A stretch of 64,000 bases of DNA from Acanthosepion pharaonis (lineage: Eukaryota > Mollusca > Cephalopoda > Sepiida > Sepiidae), in NCBI GenBank assembly GCA_903632075.3, contig CAHIKZ030005439.1, positions 1,448,501 to 1,512,500 on the forward strand, given 5' to 3'. The position numbers were made by a program, and so were the translations under genes. Positions 36,821 through 50,253 of the stretch are shown piece after piece. The stretch's first letter is position 1, and the number at the start of each line of letters is the position of its first letter. The notes beneath the pieces were generated by a model that did no database searches, had not been told where the DNA came from, and worked only from the letters and a program-made list of their open reading frames with translations.

Positions 36821-39800
36821 TCTTATTGCTATAAACGTTAATTGTTAGTGGGTGCATGTATTTGAGTTGCTATCTCTGTTTATTTTTAATCTTCTTTAAT
36901 CTTCTTAAACAGTGAAATTAATAACAACTGGTCTAGATTAAGAAGCTTTATTAGGGAAAAACTTTTTAAAAAAATAACGTTTACAGTAATAAGTAATAAT
37001 GTCAGATAAAACATTCTTTTCAAATAATATACAATACTTGATTAGTGTGCTTACGGCTATATCATGTTGAAACATCGTTTCTCGTACGATCATCGAAGTC
37101 GAGCCTGGTCACTACCTAGATGAGTGAGCGATTGGTAATACTCGGTACTGTAACCGGTCCCGGTTATTCCAAGCCTGTGACAGTACCTCTTTCATTGCTC
37201 TGAAGAAGTAGGATTGGTGGTTACCGACGCCAACGTAACCATGGTCACGGGGACTAAACAATTTTTGTCTTAATTCGTATGTCTGCGTGTGTCCATCGAA
37301 TGTTAAAGAGATCGTGTTTCATAGCCTGTGTGTAAATAATTCGGTTGTTTTTTACGGGTATTATGTTAGCAATTGTAACGATACTTACTGTTAAAGGTTG
37401 TTCCGTCTTCTGGTTCAGCGGTTCTTCCTTTTAAAAAAAAAGGAAATATTTTAATTGCTGTAAATAATTAACTCTTTCTGAAAATTAACTTCGATCAAAT
37501 CCCTTCAATACACAAATACACTATTCTTATTGGCGTCTCGGCGTGTGGGTCGCTGTTAGTGAGGTTAGTCTGGTTAACTATTAGTAGTCACATACAAAGT
37601 TTCATATAAAATAACACAATAATATATGATGATATGTCGTTAAATCCAAAGGGGATTTAATTATACCAAGCATTTATCTAACAAAGCAGACAGTGTGAGT
37701 TCAATCCTACCTTAAGTAATGCTTTTAATTTTATAGTTATAAAATCAAGGATAAACTCCATTGGTGAAAATATTTAACATTTGTATAGACTATTTTTTAA
37801 CTTAGCTCAAGATGAAAAGATGACGTATTTTGTAATATAACAAAGAAATAGTAATGCTCACAATCAATATTATTATCGATTTTACTAATATTTATTTCAG
37901 TGGCCGTTGCTTTTCATCGGATCCTATACAGGTCGTCATTCTCCGACCGTTACTCAACAGTCATCATTTATTCAGTTAGTGCACTTTGCGCCGCTGTGGT
38001 CACCACTCCGCTCCATCTCACAATTGTGGTTCATGGTGACATTCAAGGGAGATTAGTGCAATTTCTTGCCGGTTTCTTTTGCATGGGTGGGGGTGAGCTT
38101 ACCCCGTCCCTCCACTCAGAAGTTAGAGAGGCAGACCTACAAGGCAGCAGGTGGTCTGAATTCAGAGTTGTCATTCTCCTAGACTGGTTGCCAACCAAAG
38201 CTTTAGAGCCTAGCCTGTGCTGCTTTTATCCATAGCTGGAGGGAAGAGATGGATTCATACCTTTCCTAAGCGTATTAGCACGTAACTGAATGCAATGAAA
38301 ATTGAATTTTGAACTCAACTCTCCGATTCCTCAATCCGAGACGCTATCATGCCTCCAACTACTAAACACTAAGGATCGAAAACAAAGAAGAAGATCTAAG
38401 CGAGATTCGAGCTCGCATCCATTTTTACCCCAGAAGCCTGTCTATGTACAACAGCTTCTCTACTGTTTGAGCTACAGGAACTAACAATGGCAGGCGATCA
38501 AATCTAACTTACTCGCTTCGTACCATATGTAATGTTATTGTTTTTATTTATACTCCTAGTATTAGTAGTAATATTTATACTCCTAGTATTAGTAGTAATA
38601 TTTATACTCCTAGTATTAGTAGTAATATTATATTGCATTTTATTATTTGATGAAGCTTTATCTTTATTATTCATTTTTAATTAGTATTTGGGTGCGCAGG
38701 TAGTTATATGGTTATATAGTAATATGACTATTGATTCGAGACGAGAAATCGGCGAGCGGAGTTCGAATTCAGGGTGAATTCGTTTCATTCGCCTAAATAG
38801 CCTTGAGAAAATTATGAATCCATCAATTCTTCCAATACCAAGACAGATTGGGTTATCTAGCCTCAGTCAAGTCTAGGAGACGGAGAACACTGAATTCAAA
38901 ACCACTTAGCTAACTAAAGCTGTAAGAATATGGTAGGGACATGGAGTACATATAATTGGCCATCTTTGTGCAAGAATAGTACAGCTTTTATAAAAGAAAA
39001 ACAAGATATATTTCAACAAACAAAAAAGAGCCTAGAATGTTTTTCATTGGAAAGGGGGTTGGGTCCCAGGAAGTTGATAATTAGTTCATCTTAATTTCAG
39101 TTGCTTCTTATCGTATTTACCCAGAAGGATCATTCCTCTATCGTTAATAAATATTACAGATGGGGAAAACGCTGGGCGAGACAAATTAACAAGAATTGAC
39201 AGTGTTTCATCTAAAAATAATGACCTTCAAGATAATGTAACGTTCACAGTCTTTTGATTAGCAGGCAGCGATCATCAACTGATTTACCCTAAAACTGAAG
39301 TTTAATTTCAAGAAAGAAAAGTTGGTTATTTTCGTTGATCGATAAAAAATTTAAAGATTCTAATTTTTTCTTACGATGAAATGTGTTATATATTGGATAA
39401 CTCTAACTGTCGTTCTATCCCTATAACTCTTGTTCTATCCCTATAACTATCGTCCTATCCCTATAACTTTCGTCCTAGCCCTATAACTATCGTCCTAGCC
39501 CTATAACATCTATACCTTCACAAATTACAGTTTAAACGTGTATACTTTTTTTAAAAGTTTGCATTAATCTGTAAATATCATTTGAATAACATAATCTACG
39601 ATTTATTTACAATCATAAAAAATTAATTTTCAAAGCACAAATAGTGATTAAAAAATAATGTCTTCGGTTTAGTAATGTCGTTGATATTCGAGATCGATAT
39701 TTCTGAAGATGTATTCGGTTTTAGTTAAAATACTCTTCAAATATATTTAGCGTTTGTTCTCTGTAGCCATTAGCATATTTTTTTCTTATTCCTAAACATC

Positions 39801-42800
39801 TAATAATTATCATTTTAATTTTTCTTTACAAGAAAGACAAATATTGTCAGTAGAAATTATTTCTAGAATACCATTTCATGAATAGAAAACAACAAGTTAC
39901 TGATCATAATAAACAAATGCGTTGGTGGCCGTCTGTTTCTGGACACAGAACACTATAAAACAGACTCTATAGAAATCTTGGGCTGACCATACGTCAAGAT
40001 CCCTCTCTCAGCGTTGCCCGTAAATTGCCGGAAGATGACAGAGTATGTCATCCATCTGGCTTCGTGGCTACATTTTGAATTTGTGTACGTTTTACTCCTT
40101 AGACTTCTCTTTTCTTGGAGTTATGCCCAAGTTAGTAAAGATTTAAACTCTAAATTTCCCAACTCTTAGACTAGCTATCTAGAGATTCCAATCTAACAGT
40201 GCTAACTACTAGATGGCTTTCATGGTTCCCCCAAGTTTTAAAAGAAAATGTCTAAATAATTTGCACCTTAGCCTCCGATACGCATTTTAAAAATAATAAA
40301 TAAAATTTTTAAAATAATTGTTACTTAATGTTTAAAAAGAAAGCGTTTGAATAATTTGTTTTAGCTTCGGAAACACATTTTGTGTATAATCATTAAAAAA
40401 AAATCTGCTTGTTTTTGCTAAGAATTCATTTTAACGCTCATTTTCATACACATTATTATGCATCACAATCCTTTTCACTAACACACATTCTGCAGCCAAT
40501 GAAAAACTAGCTGACATAAGACTCAAACATTTTTCAACCAACGAAATTCCTTAAAACAACAGCGAAAAATAATCTAAAAGCTTAGTAGTCGATTGTAAAT
40601 CTCACACAAATATACAAACCCCCTGATTATATCCCTTCAATCAATAACGATGCCTACAGCGCGATTGTTCTGTTCCTTTTCCCTCTCAAGAAACAGCCTG
40701 TTCTTTTCAATATTTTACGCATACATGGAACTTTTTTAAACTTTACAAAACTTTTGTAACAAATGAACGACTTTATTAAAAGATCCATAGCAAACATTCT
40801 TTCATAGTCATTGAACATTCAACAAGGATATTTATTACAAATTTTATATATCAACTTTTTCAGTTGTTAAAAATCTTTCTACACATTTTGAACATTTTGT
40901 TTAATGAAGTTACTTTCCACACTATATTGCCATGAAATGCTGTTAGCAACTTTCACAATTTGTTTGATTTTTTTTTTGTTTGTTTTTTAAATAATGTTTC
41001 TATTTTTGTCAACTCTATAAGAAAGAAAGGCATGGCCAGGCGAAAAGTAGCAAATAATCGGGCTTATAGAAAATTAAATTCTTTTAATGATGCGCTTAAA
41101 AAAAGAATCCGGCAATAACAGAATGAAAACGTCTGAAAATTGACTTACTAAATGTATGAACTTTCTCTTTGATTTTGTTGTTATTCGATCAACTGACGCT
41201 CCAAGTGTTACATCTAAAATAAGAACAAATTAAAAACAGATGATAATGTAAAAATGCATATACCATGACATCTGTAGTTATAGAAAATCATTTGCATATA
41301 AAAAAGATTCACCATGTGATTTAAATCACTAGTCTTGACTTCCAAATACCAATGATTCCTATAGAATCGACAGATGTTTGCTAAATTATATAAACTAGTT
41401 TTAAGCCGTCAAAATTTCATGGTTTTCTTATTTTAATATTCTGATGAATCTTAATTCTTAAGTTAATGATTGAGTAAACTCCCAGCGAATTCTACAATAA
41501 AATATTCATAGAAATTCCTCTATCACATCGTTAAATATTTGAGCTTAACAGCTTTAACAAAATATTGCAATAACAATCCTAAATATAAATTCTGGTTGTT
41601 ATTTTAAGAAGTGGGTACAAATGAAAAGATTTTAAATAGACAATTTTTTTCCATTTCACTGAAACAATCGTTAAACACTTCTAACTTCACTTCTTTCTTT
41701 CTTTCATTCATTTTTCCACTGAAACCAGGTAGTGTCTTTTCCCCTCTATCCACGCGATCAAAAGAGAATAGATCATTATTTATCGGCAGGGCGTAATGGT
41801 AGTGTGAACTAACGTAGGGAGGAACAAGCACAATTAAAGTAATATTATATGAATAATGTCGACAAAGATTAAGATTGCTAATAATAAATCATGGCAAGTG
41901 TAAGGAAGAATTTTTTAATAATAATTAAGGATGAGGAGTTCTTATTGTTTACATCATTTACAAGCGGACTATTGTCCTCAACTTTGTTGTTGTTGTTGTT
42001 GTTATTATCACAATATTTCGGATGTTTTATCCTCCGGCCTTCATTAGGTGCTTGTTGATCCGAGTGACTTTCAGGGAATTTCCAACTGACAATACACAAG
42101 TGGATTAACACGTGTGTTCATAAATTTGGTGACATAGTAATTGTGAGTTCAATTCCTAGTCCGGACAATGTGTATTTGGACTCAGTGGAAACGGAAAGAG
42201 CAATAACTAAGCAGAACTAAATAAGAACTAGTTGATGTATCTCTATAGCGGAACGAGAACAATCTACCCACGTGGATAAAATAAGAGCTTCAGTTCAGAA
42301 TTTTATGAATCATGATCATCCCCTTGACTTTTGTAATCGTAGGAGGGATCTGAATGCAGAAGCCATATTGAATCTCCTCTACAACGGTCGATCAAAGACA
42401 GCCATCAGCAATTCTGATATAGTCATACTTGTCCATTGTTTGCCATTGTCCAATCAGTTTTTGCGTTGGCGTTCTCTCCTACGACCACCTTCAACGGTGC
42501 CTTGCATGACGGTCTTGCACAGGCTGTTGTGCCGTGTAACGTGTCCAAACCACGTCATTTTCTACGTTTGATAGTGGCGAGAAGTTCCTGGTGTCCCACA
42601 AAACTTTCAATCCTTTTCTGCACAAACTCATTGGCTTTATGTTCTCAACAGAAGATATCATTCCGTTTTCTCATGCATTCGTTCTCAAACGCTTGGATCC
42701 TTCTCTCTGATTCTGCCAACAGTGTCCACGTTTCACATCCATATAGAAGAATGGAGACTACCAGCGATTTGTACAGTCTGTACTTCGTTTGAAAGCTGAT

Positions 42801-43595
42801 TTTATGATTCACGCAATTTAAATATTCTATAAACAAAGGAACTGGTTTATACTGACCCATTACACAATCTATGGCCAATTTATTCAATTAAATCTGTACT
42901 GAAATACAATTGCTTGTTGACTAAAAACACTTCTACAGGCGCCGTAAAAGCTATAGTCATTCATTTCCATAATATTTGTTACTACCTGTTACGTTATATC
43001 CAGTTGAGGTATCTGTTAAACGCAGTCTATTGTTATCTATCTATCTCTGTTCATACCTATCTCTCTCGGTGTTTTTATATCTATCCATCATTGGAAAGTG
43101 GTAACTATTGATACAAAAAGATAAGACGGAGGAGGTTGCCTTAGTCAGCCTCTTCATAGGCCACACTTAAATTACACATAATCACCTGCTGAAAAATGAA
43201 TAATCGTCAATGCATGTCAAGAACAATATACAGGGAAACACATTCTAGCGAATTGTAGAGGTCGAAACACAATCCGAACGCAATATTATCAAGTAAACAA
43301 CTTAAAAGAATTTAAATCACCTAAAACGATCCAATTCCTGAAAAAAGCCAGATTTTACATGGGAATATAATCTCAAAATCTTAAGATATTATTTTCCTAC
43401 ACTACTCGTTACATTTTCTACACAAACTGTGTCTTAACCCCTAGAGTTTTTCTCTTTTTGCTTCTTCTGAATCATATTCCAATCTTTTATTCCAAATACC
43501 AAATAATTCCGGAATTAAATAAATCACATAAAAGTCGTTATGCAGATAAACGAAACATACCAAACCAAACATATATATTTATCTCAGTCTACTCA

Positions 43596-43655
<60 letters not shown>

Positions 43656-43706
43656 AATCTCAGTCTGCTCATATCTATCTATCTATCTATGTCAGTCTGC
43701 TCATAT

Positions 43707-43742
<36 letters not shown>

Positions 43743-43755
43743 GTCAGTCTGCTCA

Positions 43756-43804
<49 letters not shown>

Positions 43805-43815
43805 CAGTCTGCTCA

Positions 43816-43848
<33 letters not shown>

Positions 43849-44166
43849 CAGTCTGCTCATATCTATATATCTATCTATATATCTATACAGTTGCAGCAAT
43901 ATTCAATACTTAATGTATTTATTGTAGCATTTATTTTTCACACGAAATATGTATTATTTAATATAAACTCTTTTCTCAATTTAATAACCAGTATTAACTA
44001 CATAGAGTGAAAATTTCCTATCAAAATTCAGCTCCGTTCCAGATTTATTGAAACACCTTACTATGCATGATTTTTATCATCGTTTATATCTATCTATCTA
44101 TCTATCTTGATATCTAAGTCTATTCACAGCAATTGCAGATATTTACGTTGCTAGCTATCTCGTTAC

Positions 44167-44243
<77 letters not shown>

Positions 44244-45051
44244 GTTGTATATTGCTTTTAAGAAGTATTTCTAATAGATTTTAACACTTTAAAACTTTAC
44301 TTTGGAGAAAGGTATCGCTTTTACGTAGAATACAGAAACTATATTTGTGCAAAAGAAAGTAGATTATTAGAGAGGAAAAACTGAATAAGTTTATATAATA
44401 CAATATAGATGTATTAAACTATAAATAAACAGTACCTGAAATGAAGTTATTAATTACTTCAATCATTTTTTATTATATACATACATCTGTCATCGGCGTT
44501 CGCTTCTGTTACTTGAGGCACCTTGGAAATGGTAAGTTTTAACAAATCATCTTCTTGAATATTCCAGTTATCTATTGTCAGGTGCTGTGTAAAGTTCGTG
44601 CTGTTTTCCTCCTTGAATTCTTCAATTCTAATTCCGTTGTACTCTAAAACATGAAAAAAAAATTTCATAAAGTATTTCAAAATCCATTCATCAAAAATCT
44701 ATTTATACATTATTGTAAATGAATGAAAAACTATTTATACATTATTGTAAATGAATGAAAAACTATTTATACATTATTGTAAATGAATGAAAAACTATTT
44801 ATACATTATTGTAAATGAATCATAGCTAAAACCGATACAGGATGTTCACAATCTGACGGCGGGAGCTGAAATGAGGACAAAGCGCTCAGCAAACGCCATT
44901 TCCTGTTAAAATATATATAAAATCATAATTTAGCTTTCATTATTTTTAAAGCATTCCATTACAGTAATTCCTGAAGAACTAGTGTCTGAACAACCTGGAA
45001 CAGATAAATTCAGGTGAAATCAACCTTTTCACCAAGGAACAAGTAGGAAAG

Positions 45052-45112
<61 letters not shown>

Positions 45113-48100
45113 AAGTATGTGTGTATTCATTCAAAATTTTTCGTATTATACACAAGGAAATACGGTAATTTACAGACTTCTTGTAGCGAGGCGCTGTGCG
45201 TTACGCAGGAGATTTTTAATACGACTTTCGCAAAGTTGAATCAAAATCTCCCGCTTAACGCTTGAATTAAAATGGTCGAATTAAAACCGGGATGGTAGCA
45301 CCTGTTATGGGCAAATAGTTTAACCTCGAACTGGGTTCAAAATACTATGAAAATATAAAAATAGATTTTTATAGTAAAAATACCAGTAATACACTTTTTT
45401 AATATTACCAGCAATACATTTTTGAAAAAAAAATTACGAGCAAAATTTTTTTGAAAAAATTACCAGCAATACATTTTTGAAAAAAATATATTACTAGCAA
45501 TACATTTGACTCTCGACGAAATCCTCTTTACAAAAATAACTCAATGAAACCTGATCTACAAACTTATTTCTTACAAAGAATATATATTCTATTCATACGA
45601 ACCTATCCTAAAAATCACTAAATTAAAATAACCCATTGAAGTTGATATACCGTAAAACAAAATACACCAAACCAAACTGAATTAAAACCTCTAACAAAGT
45701 GACTTTTGGCAAAGTATTGTTATTATATACCCAATAAATAGCGAATTCATTACTCTCCAGCACCTATTATTATCTAATAACTAGAAGTTAGAAATTTCAT
45801 ACAAATTCTTAATTTGGTGGCGGGAAAAATAAGTTGGTCCTGCTAGAATCTTCTATTTTAATACAATAGTCGGTGGTGGGGGGGTTAACATGACGTATAG
45901 AAGCTTCAAGTTGCAGGGGCTGTAATAATTGGATATAGTTGGTAAAAATAAATTGAAAAAAAATGTTAGTTGACCTTCACTCCAACTTACTATGCATGGA
46001 AGAGGGTTCAATAATAATGCTGACCAGCCTTGTTAAGTATTACGCAACCATGAACAAATATAAAGAGATTTTTTTTTGTTCTATTAGACTAAGCAAAAAC
46101 ATTTGATATGGTACGACACAAAAATCTATTTGAACTGCAAGGAAAACTTTATCTGTTTGGGAAAGATGTTAGAATAATCCAGAACATGTACTAGGAGCAA
46201 ACCGCTTGCATACGCACAGATGATGAATTGAGTAGATAAATAAAAATAGAAAAGGAAATAAAACAATAATGTGTCTTCTCGACGCATTTATTCAGCCTCT
46301 AAAGTGAGGCTATCCAAAGAGAACTTGCGATCCTACCAGGATTTATTATAGGGGCAACCTTCACACTAGAAGATACATTAATGAAGTTAATGAAGTGTCT
46401 GCTATCAACACAGTGGTGTTGATAGCAGACACAGAGGGAAAACTACAGGACCTTTTGGGCAAGGTATTAAAAGAAAGCCTTTGTATGAATTTTCTCTTAG
46501 GCTACCTGCATCAGTGTTACTTCAATGAAATAACAAGGGTCTGGACACTGGATACACGTGATCAACACTTACCAACACAGACATCATCAATATCTGGAAT
46601 TTCTGAGGCTGTCTGTCCCCGGTAGAATGCAGCTATGCATTTCTTTTTCAATTGTACAATGGAGTCACAGGTGAAAACGGACACCATTTCTATCTCTCTT
46701 CCCATTTGAGCTTGAATTTGCTGCAAAATAATATTAGACATTTACTGTTACATTTGATTGAATTGAATTTCTTTCCGAGGTGAAAAGTTGTCGAAAAACA
46801 TTTGTGAATCACAACTCAGTTTACCGTCTCTATTTTCCCGTCACATCATCGGTCGTAAGGGCTCTCCCATAAACTGATACCATAGCAGAAGTGATTTGTC
46901 GGGCAAGATTGCCTGATTCAGCCCGTCCCTTCTTCAAACTGGTTTCAGAATTCAGAGTTTTCATTTTTCCTAGACTGGTTGCCACCTCAATGCAAGATAA
47001 GCACAGTCAGCTCTGCTATTAAACTCATAACGTGAGCGGAGGGAGAAAAAATGGAGTCATATCTTTCCCAGGTGTATTTGTTCGAAAGTGAACATAACAA
47101 ACGCGTTTACACTATTTACATTGTTCAGACTGTTGTCCTCACTTTGTTGTTGTATTCTCGACGTTTCGGCCGTTGTACGCTCAGACCTTTTACAGGTGAT
47201 TGGAATTTTGAACGGAAACCTTTATTATATGGGGGGAGATTGTTCTAGCTCCACGTGTCATGCCTCTTCCAGTTTCAGTTTATCCATTGAGCCATGGTGA
47301 CACATGGCGCGGTGGATAAAAGTGTTGGTTGAAGTAAAATCCAGCGACTTGACCCAAAGAGTTGTGAGTTCAATACCTGGCCACAGCACTGGTGATCAAA
47401 AACTTGGAGAGTCGAGTTACTAAAGCGAAATGACTGAAAGGGTTCGGTTCAAAATTGCAATCACCTGAAGAAGGCTGGAGCGTACAGCGGCCGAAACGTC
47501 GTTAATATCACAACAAAGATGAAGACAACAATCTGAACATTGTGAATAGTTACAATACCTCATCTCAGAAATATAGACAGATATAACAAACTCGGTCGGA
47601 ATTCGAATTCGACTCACCAATTTCTCTTTCTGATTCACTAACCATTGTACTATTCTATATTTTTAATATCATACAAACTTACAATTTCTTCATATTTTGT
47701 GTTCATCTTCAGTCGATATTTTTCAAACAGATATTGATAAGCGTTTCCCGTAACTTCATCAATTGGCATTTTCTCCAAATGACTCTTTAAGTCATAAATA
47801 AAAAAGTAGAGTATATCGCCAATATTTTCCTAAAAGAAAGAAAAAAAAAGACCTCTAAAGTTACAATAAAACAAACAATAAGTAGAGTGTAGAAAAGGAA
47901 TCAAATTTACGTCAACTAAAACTACAAGAAATGTCGAGATTATTTTCTATTAAAATCACAAAATCATCATTATATAATATACGTGTACTAGGAATATTCT
48001 TAGCAGAAAGATAAACATTGGGAAAATTTAACAAATTAATTCTGAATGTTTTCCTTCTTCTATAGCGATTGACGTTTTCCAAATCCATGGTATTTATTAA

Positions 48101-48585
48101 CGCTGTTTACATAAATAAAAGAATTCTTAATAAATAAATACGGATGAAAATTCTACTGATTTAGATGATTTTCTCTACACAGTTTTAATTTCATATATAT
48201 ATATATATATATATAGATATAGAGAGAGATATATAGATAGATATAGATATATAGATATATAGATATATAGATTGCTTTAAGACTATTTTTGTGGCATTTT
48301 AATTTTGAACTATGAATCAGCGTCCATCCTATGAGCATCTGTATACGTTTTTTTTTTTAAATAAAAAATTATTATGAATTCGGTAACCAACGAAATTCAA
48401 GTTGCAAATCAAACGTAGGTATATGTGTATTTATTAACATATATTTCTTAGCTCTGTCTATCACATTGAGCACTATTATGTCTACACCTCTTGGCTAAAT
48501 TTGGTAATTATTTATTTGCTTACCAGCGTATGCACACCAGCACACGCGTATACGGTCGCTAATATCTGGTTATATCATTTACCTA

Positions 48586-48628
<43 letters not shown>

Positions 48629-50194
48629 TGCGCTGGATAATTTGTCGTCTAAATTACGCAAAAATTAAAATAATACTGACATCTCATTTTAACAGATATA
48701 TTTACCAAAATTACACAAAAATATCTTGAAATACTAAAGCGTAAATTTATTCATTAAAATAGCCATGGGCTTCAACCACGTTCTACAGACGACTTCAGAA
48801 TCTCCTGCAACTCGTCTGGACGGTCTCCTTGTTTAAGTTGGTGAATGCTGCCATAATCCTTGCCTTCAGTTCATCTTTGATGTTACAAGGAGTTTTGTTG
48901 GTCTCTTGCTCAATTGCTCATAATAATCAAGAGAGTTGCAGTCTGGGGAGTTAAGTGGCCAGATGTAAGATGTGATGTGGTTGCAGAAATTAACTGGGTT
49001 CTCCTGCTTGTATGGCATGATGCACAGTCCGGTTGCCAGACACAGGGTTTTCCAGCAGCCACCCTCTTGACCTAATCTTTAAGGTACTTGATATAGGCCT
49101 CTGTGTTAAGTGAGGCCCTGTGGGAAGATGAATGAAGGTATAACGTCGCCATCACTAATGATTACTCCAAACATTTTCGTAATCACCTTTAGACCCATCC
49201 AACACTTTTTGAATCTTCTGCACTGTCCTCAGATTAACACCTAAACACTCTGAAATGTTTGTATTGGGTCTTCCAGCGCGAATACCAAGCAATACAGCAT
49301 GTCGTTTCGAAATTTCTGGCAGAGTGAATTGCATCATGTTGCTCCTTTTCTCAAAAATTGATCCTACTATACTGTGCTGTCGACAAATCAATAACAAACA
49401 ATGCGCGATAATAAGAATATAAACTGGCAACAATTTACCCATCTCACCCTGTGTATGTAAGTTTCATTAACAACGACTGACAAGTTGTTCAGTTTTGTAT
49501 TTAATTTTTCATCTGATCTTATAGTTTTTTTTTGGTGGGGTTATTCACTTCTAGATGTAAATTATATAAAATTGTCCAAATGTTTTATATGTCTTCAGCT
49601 ATACTAAAAGTATCAAAGATGAATTTTATTTTTACTTTTAACTGAATCTATGGATTGTTTTATGTATTATCTAAAGTTATAGGAATGTTTTATTTTCCAG
49701 ACACAATCAAATTCGTAAATAATTAAAATTGGATATACCATAACATGCCTTACAAGAGGACTCACGTTACATCTCTCTGACCACAGCTCAATTAGGTTTT
49801 ATTTAAATACCCATGAAGCCGTACCAAACTCTATCCGCAGCATACTCGTTGATAATACAAATAGCATCATCCACATGTAAAATAAGGCTAAAAATAATAG
49901 AAGCATTATTAATAATAAAGAAAATCCAACATTCAATAATATCAAATATGAACACGGTCAAAATGTGCTGGCAGTGTTCAGAAAATAAAATATTCCTATA
50001 AAAAAAGCAAACATACATAAAACAATCTATACATTCAGTTAAAAGTAAAAAATAAAATTCATCTTTGATAATTGCTAAAAGTATAGCCGAAAGCGCTATT
50101 TGGACAATTTTTTATATAATTTACGTCTAGAAAAGGAAAATAACATAAAAAATCAAATACAAAACTTAACCACAGTACGTTGTCAGTCGTTTTT

Positions 50195-50253
<59 letters not shown>

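Larger units (their letters stand above)
41214..44484. other. Plexin intron with PLE-type, RTE and tetranucleotide repeats
   Basis: Holds the pieces at 41950-42180, 42240-42890, 43020-43890 and 44168-44242. 41214-41949 is AT-rich and unassigned. Confidence 0.6.

Noticed and set aside
37052..37156. Functional 5S rRNA gene
   Set aside because: It has a mid-region deletion and many substitutions, and is a single intronic copy, not part of a tandem cluster.
37900..38235. 111-codon plus-strand frame
   Set aside because: It lies within a SINE-like repeat whose other copies (17850-18190, 46800-47110) do not keep the frame.
43590..43890. CRISPR-like alternation of repeat and spacer
   Set aside because: The spacers are identical and the repeats are a simple tetranucleotide; the genome is eukaryotic.
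43458..44010. Two overlapping 150-codon frames of Y-L-S-I repeats
   Set aside because: They translate the (CTAT)n array in two frames; not genes.
44459..44680. Taking the whole 73-codon frame as coding
   Set aside because: The part beyond 44485 (C-M-Y-I-I-K-N-D then stop) follows a GT donor and does not match plexin; splicing to 41213 restores phase.
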